From Oceanobacillus polygoni (GTDB lineage Bacteria > Bacillota > Bacilli > Bacillales > Amphibacillaceae), in contig NZ_PIJY01000030.1 of NCBI RefSeq assembly GCF_008304605.1, positions 284,361-348,360 on the forward strand: a stretch of 64,000 nucleotides of DNA, given 5' to 3'. The notes below the pieces were generated by a model. That model had not been told where the DNA came from. It did not search any database and saw only the letters and a program-made list of their open reading frames with translations. A program made the position numbers and the translations under genes. Positions 55,525 through 63,920 of the stretch are shown piece after piece; within the stretch, counting starts at the first letter, position 1, and every line of letters begins with the position of its first letter.

Positions 55525-56076
55525 TTTCTCAATCCCCCATATACGACAGTATACTTTATTCTTTTTATTCACTAGCGTTGCATTAAATTCTTAAGAAAAA
55601 GTCAAGCATTAGTAACTTTAATCTATACAATCATTCCCCCATAATTGGAATGTGGGGTAGCTTTCGTCCCAGTCTCTCTAGGTATGACCGAAAAATATAG
55701 TTTTCTCTTCCTTTGCAATGTGTATTGGAGAATAAAAAGTCCGTCAGTTTTGTCAAATTATTAAAAAGATGCAGGCTCGATGATCGACGATTCCAAGCAA
55801 CAATAGCATCTTGCCAACACGTTATTCCATGGATCTAGTTTATCATCTTTCTAGTCCTTTATTAACTTTGGCGTTTCGATATAGTGAAACTCCATTACAT
55901 CCGTCCATTGGAATTTTTCATTATCCTCAAATAAAGTATCTTTGATGGGATTCGACCTGTTCGTTACAAAATGGCATTCAAAAATAAGACAGTAATATGT
56001 CCCCCATTGCTTAATTCTATAAGCGTTTGAGGACACTAGGTTATTCGTATTTTGACTTATCTTCTTTTTATCTTGC
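55525..56076. other. 552-bp region without a clear gene; possible gene remnant
   Basis: No intact gene. On the minus strand 55851-56036 a frame of about 60 codons (QWGTYYCLIFECHFVT, then EDNEKFQWTDVMEFH) reads like the C-terminal half of a Nudix hydrolase, but the Nudix box is missing and the upstream part would run into the monooxygenase gene. It may be a decayed fragment. The promoter of the sigma-54 activator must also lie here. Confidence 0.35.
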
Positions 56077-57417
56077 TCATATCGTTGTTTTTCCCTTTAC
56101 AAACCGATTTTCCGGTAACTTTAAACCAAGATGATCCCGCAACGTGTCACCTTCGTAATCCAACCGGAATAAACCTCTTTCCTGCAATAGTGGAACTACT
56201 TGCTCAACAAAATCTTCCAAATCCCTTGGTAACAGCGGAAATTGAATCATAAAACCATCTGTCGCCTTTTCCTTAAACCACTTTTCCATCTCGTTCGCTA
56301 CTTGAGTTGGTGTACCAATAAATCCATCTCTTCTAGCTGCGCCGAAAAATCTTGTGTAGAGATCACCAACCTTTAAGTTCTCTTCGTCAATAATCTTTTT
56401 CATTTCATTAAATTGACTCTGTATACTATTTACTTTTGGAAATTCCACTTCTTTGGCTGGCGTGTCTAGGGAGTATGTTGAGAAATCCACATTTCCCATA
56501 TATCCGGAAACAAATTTCAAACTTTCATATGGATCAATCAGTTTTTGTAACTCATCATATTTTTCATGTGCGATATCTTCCGTTTCACCCACAATTGGCG
56601 ATATTCCATGGAGTATATGAAGTTCCTCTTCACCCCTGTCATAATCCGTTAATTGTGATTTTAATGTTTGATAAAATTGTTTTGATTCTTCGATACTATC
56701 CCAATGGGTGAAAACGACTTCCGCGGTACGGGCTGCAAGTCGTTGTCCGGGAATGGACGCTCCTGCTTGAATAACTACTGGCTGACCTTGATTCGACCTC
56801 GCAATATTTAATGGTCCTTTTACGGAGAAAAATTTCCCTTTATAATGAAGCTCGTGGACTTTATCAGGATCAAAGAACTTCCCTGTTTCTTTGTTATATA
56901 TAAAAGCGTCGTCCTCCCAAGAATCCCATAATCCTTGCACAACATCAACGAACTCCTCAGCTCGTTCATATCGGTGATCATGTTCCCAATGCTTTTCTCG
57001 GGTAAAGTTTAATGCCGTTTGTCCAGTCGCATCGGCAGTCGTCACAACATTCCATGCAGCACGACCTTCACTTATATGATCGACAGAAGCGAACTGACGC
57101 GCAAGTGTATATGGTTCGCTGTATGTTGTAGAAGCTGTGGCCCCAATACCTATTTTCTCTGTTGCCGCAGCTAAGGCTGTTATGAGTACAATCGGGTCAA
57201 ATCGGTTGACGATTTGTGGATGTGATTCATGGTTGATTGCTAAACTGTCCGCAACGAACGCAAGATCAAATTTTCCCTTTTCAGCAATTTGTGCTAGTTT
57301 TTGCATGGCCCTCACATCAATACTCGCATTTGGACTTGATGCTGGATGCCGCCATGAGGAAACATGCATACCTGTTCCAATTAAATATGCTGCTAATTTT
57401 AGTTGTCTTTTTGTCAC
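56077..57417 (-). CDS. Flavin-dependent monooxygenase, NtaA/SnaA/DszA family
   Basis: 446 aa; GTG 57417 follows GGGAGAG. Bacterial-luciferase-like barrel with family stretches HVSSWRHPASSPNA, FDLAFVADSL, DHISEGRAAWNVVTT and QAGASIPGQRLAARTAEVVF. These FMNH2-dependent enzymes cleave C-S or C-N bonds; the B. subtilis relative in a matching operon is YtnJ (CmoJ). Last gene of the sulfur cluster, 57 nt after a MetQ-type gene. It would need an FMN reductase, which is not in the window. Substrate not proven. Confidence 0.9.
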   Translation of the reverse strand: MTKRQLKLAAYLIGTGMHVSSWRHPASSPNASIDVRAMQKLAQIAEKGKFDLAFVADSLAINHESHPQIVNRFDPIVLITALAAATEKIGIGATASTTYSEPYTLARQFASVDHISEGRAAWNVVTTADATGQTALNFTREKHWEHDHRYERAEEFVDVVQGLWDSWEDDAFIYNKETGKFFDPDKVHELHYKGKFFSVKGPLNIARSNQGQPVVIQAGASIPGQRLAARTAEVVFTHWDSIEESKQFYQTLKSQLTDYDRGEEELHILHGISPIVGETEDIAHEKYDELQKLIDPYESLKFVSGYMGNVDFSTYSLDTPAKEVEFPKVNSIQSQFNEMKKIIDEENLKVGDLYTRFFGAARRDGFIGTPTQVANEMEKWFKEKATDGFMIQFPLLPRDLEDFVEQVVPLLQERGLFRLDYEGDTLRDHLGLKLPENRFVKGKTTI

Positions 57418-57474
57418 TTTTTTCTCTCCCTAAACCATTTTTCTAATACTCCTCGGATAAATCAATACCAGTCC

Positions 57475-58323
57475 TTAATTATTCGAATAGGTTTCTTTAT
57501 ACGTACTTAATTCCTCTAACGTAATACTTGTTGGAAGATAGTTTCCTTTATATGTTTCCTCAATAAACTCAGCTGTCTGATCTGATTGATAGATTTCAAC
57601 GATCTTTTGAAAAATTTCATTCTCTTGATCTTGTTTCCTAGCTGCGATAACATTTATATACGGTTTTGCAGTTTGGCTTTCATGAATAAGCGCATCTTTT
57701 AAGGTTAGCCCTGCCTCTAATGAGACTCCGTTATTAATGACAGAACCAGCTGTATCTTCCATTACACGAGGTGCATTTGCACTATCCACTGGAACAATTT
57801 CGATGTTTTTTGGATTTTCCTTAATTTTATCTTTTCCACCATTTCCATCGAAGTCATCAACAACCGTTAATAGTCCCGCTTCTTGTAATAGTAACAATGC
57901 CCTTCCCCAGTTAGGTGCATCGTTTGGAACAGCTATTTGTGCTTCATCTGGGATATCACTTACAGCATCATACTTACTAGAATACAATCCAAGCGGAGCA
58001 ATAATTGTTGTACCAATTGGAACAATATCCGAATTGGTATTCTCATTAAATGAATCTAGATATGCTACGTGTTGAAAAGCATTTATATCAATATCCCCTT
58101 CTATCAAGGCTTGGTTTGGATCATATGCAGATGAGAAATTGACAATTTCAATTTCTAACCCTTCTTCTTCAGCTTGTTCCTTTAGATATTCCCATGTTCG
58201 AAGTTCAGAATTTCGAATACCAACCTTTACTGTTGATTGTTCACCTTCTGCACTTGTATCATTTGAACATGCAACTAATAACACACCTAAAACTAGAAAT
58301 ATAGGAAAAATCCATTTCTTCAT
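57475..58323 (-). CDS. metQ: MetQ-type methionine/sulfur-compound binding lipoprotein (first copy)
   Basis: 282 aa from ATG 58323, 8 nt after GAGGGG; a GTG three codons upstream abuts the site. The lipobox is LLVACSND, with the lipid cysteine near residue 19. NlpA/MetQ family: VKVGIRNSELRTWEYLKEQA, FQHVAYLDSFNENT, IAPLGLYSSKYDAVSDIPD and IAVPNDAPNWGRALLLLQEAGL. It hands ligand to the MetNI importer encoded upstream. Being one of two binding proteins around one metNI pair, it may widen the ligand range (for example acetylated or modified sulfur amino acids). Confidence 0.9.
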   Translation of the reverse strand: MKKWIFPIFLVLGVLLVACSNDTSAEGEQSTVKVGIRNSELRTWEYLKEQAEEEGLEIEIVNFSSAYDPNQALIEGDIDINAFQHVAYLDSFNENTNSDIVPIGTTIIAPLGLYSSKYDAVSDIPDEAQIAVPNDAPNWGRALLLLQEAGLLTVVDDFDGNGGKDKIKENPKNIEIVPVDSANAPRVMEDTAGSVINNGVSLEAGLTLKDALIHESQTAKPYINVIAARKQDQENEIFQKIVEIYQSDQTAEFIEETYKGNYLPTSITLEELSTYKETYSNN

Positions 58324-58355
58324 TATTGACACCCCTCACCAATTTATTTGTTTCT

Positions 58356-59006
58356 CTAAACCCTTCTCGCCTTTCGTTCGAGTTTATTTCCTAACCCTTG
58401 AATTCCTTGAACGAGAATCACTAAAATAATAACTGTTACTAGAATCGTAATCGTACTAAATCGCTGATAGCCATATGTTATTGCAACATCGCCTAAACCT
58501 CCACCACCAATCGCTCCTGCCATTGCTGTCGCTCCTATTAATCCAATAGTTGCTGTTGTTAAACTTAAAATTAATGAAGAAAAGGCTTCCGGCATTAAAA
58601 AACGATAGATTATTTGAAGTGGTGTCGCTCCCATTGATTTTGCTGCCTCAATGATTCCTTCGTCCACCTCTAATAACGAATTTTCTACTAGCCTTGAAAA
58701 ATAGGGCCCAATATGAAGTACAAGTGGAACAATTGCCGCCGTCGTTCCGATCGACGTCCCTACAATTAACCTAGTTAAAGGAATAATTGCTACGAGAAGA
58801 ATAATAAATGGAATGGAACGAAAGATATTAACAATTGGATTCACGATTGAAAAAATAAAACGATTTTCCAGGATATGACCTTTTCTCGTTACAACTAATA
58901 AAATCCCTAAGAAAATTCCGATAATCCCTCCAAAAAAGAGTGAAACACTAACCATGTAAAGCGTTTCCCACAAAGCGTTCACGATCAATTCGGTGCTGAC
59001 TTCCAT
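58356..59006 (-). CDS. metI: MetI-type ABC transporter permease
   Basis: 216 aa with five membrane helices; ATG 59006 is 9 nt after AAGGAGG. The EAA loop reads IEAAKSMGATPLQIIYRFLMPEA, and the front (LWETLYMVSVSLFFGGIIGIFLG) is that of MetI. Its first 59 bases overlap the end of metN in a different frame, an unusually long overlap. Membrane channel of the methionine-type importer. Confidence 0.93.
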   Translation of the reverse strand: MEVSTELIVNALWETLYMVSVSLFFGGIIGIFLGILLVVTRKGHILENRFIFSIVNPIVNIFRSIPFIILLVAIIPLTRLIVGTSIGTTAAIVPLVLHIGPYFSRLVENSLLEVDEGIIEAAKSMGATPLQIIYRFLMPEAFSSLILSLTTATIGLIGATAMAGAIGGGGLGDVAITYGYQRFSTITILVTVIILVILVQGIQGLGNKLERKARRV

Positions 59007-60024
59007 CTTCCAAAACCTCCTTCACTTCAATATGTTGACTAATGATAAACGCTATTGCCCGTTTAATTTCATAGTCATCACCAATTAACTCAACAATTAA
59101 ATTACCGAAAGGAATACCTTGCAATTCCGTAATATTTCCAAACAGAACGTTAATTTCCACATTATACATTTTCGCTGTTTTCGAAACGATTGGTTGCCCG
59201 GAGTCTGTTCCAAAAAATTCAATTTTGAAGATACGACTTTCATCATTATTTTCTTTTAACAGTCGATACACACTTTCGGGTACTTCATCTCGAACAACTG
59301 ATTTGACAAAGTTTCGTGTCGTATCTGTTTTTGGATGAGCAAAAATATCAAACACATTTCCCGTTTCAATTACATGGCCATCTTCCATTACCGCAACCCG
59401 ATTACAAATTTGTTTGATGACTTCCATTTCATGGGTGATCATTAATATCGTAATCTTATATTCCTCGTTTACTCGTTTTAATAAATGTAGTATTGATTTT
59501 GTAGTTTGTGGATCTAATGCCGATGTAGCTTCATCACACAATAAAATAGAAGGATTCGTTGCTAGCGCCCTAGCGATTCCAACACGTTGCTTTTGGCCAC
59601 CAGATAACTGATCTGGATAATTTTTTGCCTTCTCTTCTAATCCAACAAAACGCAAAATTTCATGAACACGTTCTTTAATCTCCCTCTTCTTCAGTTTACT
59701 TAACAATAAAGGCATTGCCACGTTATCGAAAACGGTTTTGGAGTTTAAAAGATTAAAATGTTGGAAAATCATACCGATATCTTTCTTAGCTTGTCGTATT
59801 TCATTTTCAGACAGTTTTGCCAGATTCCCTTCGACAATAACCTCACCCGACGTTGGATATTCTAACAAATTAACGGTGCGAATCAGCGTACTTTTCCCAG
59901 CTCCACTGAAACCGATAACTCCAAATATATCTCCTTTTTCAACAGTTAAATGAATATCACGTAATGCTTCAACTTTATTTCCTCCACTATCAAATACTTT
60001 TGAAACCTGGCGAAATTCTATCAA
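58948..60024 (-). CDS. metN: MetN-type ABC transporter ATP-binding protein
   Basis: 358 aa from TTG 60024, 7 nt after AGGAGG; ATG codons further upstream lie before that site. Walker A GFSGAGKSTLIRTVNLLEYPTSG, signature LSGGQKQRVGIARALA, Walker B ILLCDEATSALDP, then the C-terminal NIL domain (about 270-345) that senses methionine in the family. The last about 17 residues (DGSQHRIDRERFVGNALHG) extend past the usual end and overlap metI. 28 nt separate it from the metQ copy upstream. Confidence 0.94.
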   Translation of the reverse strand: MIEFRQVSKVFDSGGNKVEALRDIHLTVEKGDIFGVIGFSGAGKSTLIRTVNLLEYPTSGEVIVEGNLAKLSENEIRQAKKDIGMIFQHFNLLNSKTVFDNVAMPLLLSKLKKREIKERVHEILRFVGLEEKAKNYPDQLSGGQKQRVGIARALATNPSILLCDEATSALDPQTTKSILHLLKRVNEEYKITILMITHEMEVIKQICNRVAVMEDGHVIETGNVFDIFAHPKTDTTRNFVKSVVRDEVPESVYRLLKENNDESRIFKIEFFGTDSGQPIVSKTAKMYNVEINVLFGNITELQGIPFGNLIVELIGDDYEIKRAIAFIISQHIEVKEVLEDGSQHRIDRERFVGNALHG

Positions 60025-60052
60025 TCTAGACCCTCCTATTCTCGTCATACAT

Positions 60053-60871
60053 TTAAAATGCAGGAACGACTGCACCTTCGTATTCTTCCACTATAAATTC
60101 CCTAACTTTTTCTGTTGTTAATGCTTCAGCAAGCTTTTCGATCAATTCAGAATCCTTGTTGTCAGGACGAGACACTAAAACATTAACGTATGGCGAGTCA
60201 ACCCCTTCAATAATTAATGAATCTTCTAATGGTTTAAGATTAGCTTCTAACGCATAGTTTGTATTAATTGCCGAAGCTTCTACATCATCAAGTGAATGGA
60301 CTAAGAGTGGTGGATCAACTGGAATGAATTCTAGGTTTTTGTTATTTTCAGTAATATCTCCTAATAAATAATCACCTGATTTAGCATCATCCAATTCAAT
60401 AATTCCATTTTCTGCAAAAAGCATGAGTGTTCTTGAAAAATTGGAAGGATTATTCGGAATTGCTATTTGTGCTCCATCAGACAAGTCGTCAATTGAATTA
60501 ATCTTTTTTGAATACACCCCAAATGGTTCAATGTGAATACCTTCCACAACTACTAAATCTAACCCACTGTCCTTGTTGACTTGTTCTAAATACGGCGTAT
60601 GCTGAAAGAAGTTTGCATCTAATTCCCCATCAGCTGTCTGTTGATTGGTTTGAATACCATCCGTCGTATTCACTATTTCTAGTTTCACACCATCCGCTTC
60701 CAAATCTGGTGCAATAAACTCCAAAATTTGCGCATGTGGTACAGAAGCAGCACCAACTTTCAATGTCACTTCCTCATTTTCGGAAGCTGTCCCTGTTTCA
60801 TTTCCGCAACCTGCTATCACAAACAACCCGACCGTTATAATCGCTAAAAGAAAACCCCTTTTAATTTTCAT
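60053..60871 (-). CDS. metQ: MetQ-type binding lipoprotein (second copy)
   Basis: 272 aa; ATG 60871 follows AGGAG. Lipobox VIAGCGNET (Cys22). MetQ features: VKLEIVNTTDGIQTNQQTADGELDANFFQHTPYL and IEPFGVYSKKINSIDDL, then IAIPNNPSNFSRTLMLFAENG. It precedes metN, the position of the main binding protein; the other copy follows metI. The two are clearly diverged, so they are not a recent duplication. Confidence 0.92.
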   Translation of the reverse strand: MKIKRGFLLAIITVGLFVIAGCGNETGTASENEEVTLKVGAASVPHAQILEFIAPDLEADGVKLEIVNTTDGIQTNQQTADGELDANFFQHTPYLEQVNKDSGLDLVVVEGIHIEPFGVYSKKINSIDDLSDGAQIAIPNNPSNFSRTLMLFAENGIIELDDAKSGDYLLGDITENNKNLEFIPVDPPLLVHSLDDVEASAINTNYALEANLKPLEDSLIIEGVDSPYVNVLVSRPDNKDSELIEKLAEALTTEKVREFIVEEYEGAVVPAF

Positions 60872-60907
60872 TTCTGCACTCCTCTTTTTCGAATTGTATT
60901 TTTCAAC

Positions 60908-62095
60908 CTATTTCAATGTAGGAACCTTGTTTAATCTTGCTTCGTTATATGGATTGGTTCCAATTTCTTTTAATAAGGACACAGCACTTTCATATAAGAA
61001 GTAAGAAGCTTTGATCAACGCTGATTCATCAACTGTAAAAGCAGGATGATGCCAATCTTCATTACCATTTGTTCCAAAGAAAGCAAAAGCACCTGGCATA
61101 TGCTGCTGATAGAAAGCAAAATCTTCTCCACCCATTGTTGGTTCTGGTTCTATCACCTTTAAGCCTTGATTTTGTGCAGCTTCACGTACAACTTCTATTG
61201 TTCCTGCATCATTCAACAATGGGGGCGGTCCAGGAAACCAATCAATCCTAGCTTCCTCTGAGTAGGCAAGCACTGTATTTTTTACAATCGTATTTACTTT
61301 TTCTTTAACTTCTTCACGAATTGCATGATTAAACGTTCGAGTCGTCCCTTCAAGAATTACGTCACCCGGAATGACATTCCAAGTACTTCCGCCTGTTATT
61401 TTTGTCACGCTTACGACGGCACTTTCTAACGGAGATATATTCCTACTAACAATTGACTGCAGTGCTGTAACTACCTGTGAGGCTGCAAGAATCGGATCTT
61501 TTCCATTTTGAGGAATTGCGGCATGACTACCTTTCCCACTGATTGTAATATGAAATCGATCTACAGACGCCATTAGCGGTCCAGATTTTAAACCAATCGT
61601 TCCAACGGGTAAATCAGGTTTATTATGGAGACCAATGATGGCTTCAACACCTTCAAGCTGCCCGTCGTTAATCACCTGTTCTGCTCCCCCACCTATTTCT
61701 TCTGCTGGTTGAAAAAGAAACCTTATATTCCCATTCAGCTTTGTTTGATTCTTTTTTAATAGATAAGCTGCTCCAATTAATGCGGCTGTATGGAAATCAT
61801 GACCACAAGCATGCATCACACCTTTAATTTTTGATGTATAGGGTAAACCGGTCTGTTCTTCGATAGGTAGTGCATCGATATCAGCTCTAAGTGCAATAGT
61901 AGGTCCAGAATTTTCACCTTGTAATTGTGCAAAAACACCCGTTTTCAATCCTGTTTTTCTTAAATTTATTCCTATCTCGCTCAACCTTTTTTGGATGAAT
62001 TTCGTTGTTTCGAATTCTTTTGTTGATAACTCAGGATATTGATGCAAATGACGCCTAATTGAAATTAAGTGTTCATTCAAATCTGATGGAAACAT
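60908..62095 (-). CDS. M20-family amidohydrolase (N-acyl-cysteine-type deacetylase)
   Basis: 395 aa; ATG 62095 follows GAGGAGG. M20D metallopeptidase motifs: IALRADIDALPI, GVMHACGHDFHTAAL (metal Cys and His), FQPAEEIGGGAEQVI (catalytic Glu), IIGLHNKPDLPVGT and MGGEDFAFYQQHMPG. In B. subtilis the related YtnL (SndA) and YxeP (SndB) remove the acetyl group from modified cysteines in sulfur-recycling operons. Together with the acetyltransferase 14 nt upstream it fits that scheme. Confidence 0.92.
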   Translation of the reverse strand: MFPSDLNEHLISIRRHLHQYPELSTKEFETTKFIQKRLSEIGINLRKTGLKTGVFAQLQGENSGPTIALRADIDALPIEEQTGLPYTSKIKGVMHACGHDFHTAALIGAAYLLKKNQTKLNGNIRFLFQPAEEIGGGAEQVINDGQLEGVEAIIGLHNKPDLPVGTIGLKSGPLMASVDRFHITISGKGSHAAIPQNGKDPILAASQVVTALQSIVSRNISPLESAVVSVTKITGGSTWNVIPGDVILEGTTRTFNHAIREEVKEKVNTIVKNTVLAYSEEARIDWFPGPPPLLNDAGTIEVVREAAQNQGLKVIEPEPTMGGEDFAFYQQHMPGAFAFFGTNGNEDWHHPAFTVDESALIKASYFLYESAVSLLKEIGTNPYNEARLNKVPTLK

Positions 62096-62109
62096 AGTAA
62101 TGTCCTCCT

Positions 62110-62628
62110 CTAAATATCTAACCTATAGCATTTCGATAGAATATTCCCTCTCGAAAAATCCTTTGACTCATCTCGTCTGAAGCCTAACTTTTCATAAATT
62201 TGTATAGCATTTACCATGAAGTCGGTCGTATGCAAATACACGCTGGAATCTCCATGAGCTTCGGCGTCATTGATGACGGTTTTTAATAGTGCTTGGGCAA
62301 CACCACGACCTCTTGCACTAGGGTGAACTCCCAGTAATCGAATGATGGGTGCTTGAATTTGAAGTTCGGCTTTCTCATATGCCTTTTCCGCAGACTGAAA
62401 TAGCTGCAAGCTGCCTAGGATGTCCTGATCAAGTTTGGCTACTAAAATTTTATCTACATTCGGATTTTCAATAGATGAGGCAATTCGCTTTGAATAATCC
62501 TCCCACGCTTGTGGGGTGAAATGAGCCTCGTACTGTTGATAGCTCTCGACCAAAACACAACGAACTATTTCAATTTCCTCTCTAACCAACTCATTGACAA
62601 TGATTGGATTGCTCATTAATTTACGCAT
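62110..62628 (-). CDS. GNAT-family N-acetyltransferase
   Basis: 172 aa; ATG 62628 is 5 nt after GGAGG. The acetyl-CoA binding motif is LLGVHPSARGRGVAQALL, followed by YLHTTDFMVNAIQIYEKLGF, a normal GNAT end. In this setting it probably acetylates the amino group of an S-substituted cysteine, protecting it before oxidation, as SnaA/SnaB do in B. subtilis. 9 nt separate it from the monooxygenase upstream. Confidence 0.9.
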   Translation of the reverse strand: MRKLMSNPIIVNELVREEIEIVRCVLVESYQQYEAHFTPQAWEDYSKRIASSIENPNVDKILVAKLDQDILGSLQLFQSAEKAYEKAELQIQAPIIRLLGVHPSARGRGVAQALLKTVINDAEAHGDSSVYLHTTDFMVNAIQIYEKLGFRRDESKDFSRGNILSKCYRLDI

Positions 62629-62637
62629 TGCTACCTC

Positions 62638-63633
62638 CTATACATAACTTTTCTGTAGTGGACGCATTAATTGGAAAGAACGAAAACGCTCCGCTTCACT
62701 TCGAATAGGGGTATGTAAAATAAATTCGTCTATTTGATACGCATTATGAAGTCGTGTTAATTCTTCACTCACATATTCTCGCGTTCCAGCAATTATATCC
62801 GCCACTCTTTCTTCAATTTCAAATGGTCCTTCTGCTTGTTTTTCAAATGCATGTACTTGCTCTTTTGATTGAACGGTTAATGTCCGCCCATCATGAAGGT
62901 GAAGTGTGAATAATTTATGATCTTCTACTAACTTTTCTGCTTCTTTTTGGGTAGGTGCTGAAAGTGCAGCCAATGCTACAATAAATTGCCCTTCATTAAA
63001 ATTCCGTTTGAAAGTATGAGCAGCTTCTTCAAGCAGTTTTTCATCACTATTTAAAAATTTCGCAAAAACAAAATTAACTTTTAAATCAGCGGCGATTTTG
63101 GCACTATTTGCACTTCCGCCGAGCAAATAAATTTCAGGTTTCTTATCTGGCTTTGGTAAAGCTTGGATGCCTAACAGTGGGTGATCATGCGCAACGGAAT
63201 CGTCTATAAGGCTTTTTAAAAAACTTAAACGCTCATTAAAATCCTTTCCGTCATTTCGCTTTCCATTCTGTAATGCTCTCGTTGATAATGGAAATCCACC
63301 AGGTGCTTTACCAATACCCAGATCTACCCTTCCAGGAGCAAGCGTTGCTAAGACATGAAAATTCTCTGCAACCTTATACGGACTATAATGTTGTAACATA
63401 ACTCCCCCTGATCCTATTTGAATTGAATTTGTTCGTGCTAACAAGTGTGACATTAAAACTTCGGGTGATGAACCAGCTACCTGTTCCATATGGTGATGCT
63501 CAGACACCCAGAAGCGAGCGTAACCCCATTCTTCCGCTTTTATCGCCAATTGAATGGTGTGTTGAAGTGCATCAGCAGCTGTCTTCCCTTTGAAAACTGG
63601 GCTTTGATCAAGAATTCCAAGTTTATATTTCAT
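62638..63633 (-). CDS. Luciferase-like monooxygenase (CmoO/YtmO-like)
   Basis: 331 aa; ATG 63633 follows TTGGAGGAAA. A flavin-dependent luciferase-like barrel: LGILDQSPVFKGKTAADALQ, RFWVSEHHHMEQVAGSSPEV, IQIGSGGVMLQHYSPYKVAENF and GRVDLGIGKAPGG. The YtmO (CmoO) subgroup is found in cysteine-recycling operons. A hairpin lies between yezD and this gene. Likely oxidises the acetylated sulfur compound, or a product of it. Confidence 0.9.
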   Translation of the reverse strand: MKYKLGILDQSPVFKGKTAADALQHTIQLAIKAEEWGYARFWVSEHHHMEQVAGSSPEVLMSHLLARTNSIQIGSGGVMLQHYSPYKVAENFHVLATLAPGRVDLGIGKAPGGFPLSTRALQNGKRNDGKDFNERLSFLKSLIDDSVAHDHPLLGIQALPKPDKKPEIYLLGGSANSAKIAADLKVNFVFAKFLNSDEKLLEEAAHTFKRNFNEGQFIVALAALSAPTQKEAEKLVEDHKLFTLHLHDGRTLTVQSKEQVHAFEKQAEGPFEIEERVADIIAGTREYVSEELTRLHNAYQIDEFILHTPIRSEAERFRSFQLMRPLQKSYV

Positions 63634-63670
63634 TCATTTTCCTCCAATTTCTTTACACTTATTTAATTGC

Positions 63671-63714
63671 AAAAGGCAGCTTTCCATTCCGGTCGGAATA
63701 GAAGGCTGCCTTTA
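63671..63714 (-). terminator. Hairpin between yezD and the monooxygenase gene
   Basis: AAAGGCAGC pairs with GCTGCCTTT, extended by an imperfect inner stem (ATTCC/GGAAT). Only TTTT follows on the minus strand, so it may be a partial terminator or a processing element inside the operon. Confidence 0.55.
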
Positions 63715-63733
63715 GTTGTCTAATCGGCATTCC

Positions 63734-63898
63734 TTATTTAGTTCGTTGTTTTTTTCCTTGTGCTTGGTAACGTTTTTTCTCAGTCGTTTCAATTTGTGTA
63801 ACTTCATCATCATGAACGGTTATGATTAAAGATCCAAATTTAAGTTTTTTTAATTCAGATATGATGTCTGTGATTTTCTTGTCATCCACGCTTGCCAC
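63734..63898 (-). CDS. yezD: YezD-family small protein
   Basis: 54 aa, starting at GTG 63898, 5 nt after AGGGGGAG. The sequence (VASVDDKKITDIISELKKL, then FGSLIITVHDDEVTQIETTEK) matches the YezD/DUF2292 family of 50-60-residue proteins. Function unknown; it has one amphipathic helix and a short sheet and ends in a basic tail. It is the first gene of the sulfur cluster and lies 23 nt downstream of the intron end. Confidence 0.85.
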   Translation of the reverse strand: MASVDDKKITDIISELKKLKFGSLIITVHDDEVTQIETTEKKRYQAQGKKQRTK

Positions 63899-63920
63899 AG
63901 AATCTCCCCCTTTAACGGAA

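Noticed and set aside
55851..56036. Possible gene remnant resembling the end of a Nudix hydrolase
   Set aside because: No ribosome binding site or Nudix box; the resemblance is weak and by eye only, so it is noted but not called a gene or pseudogene.
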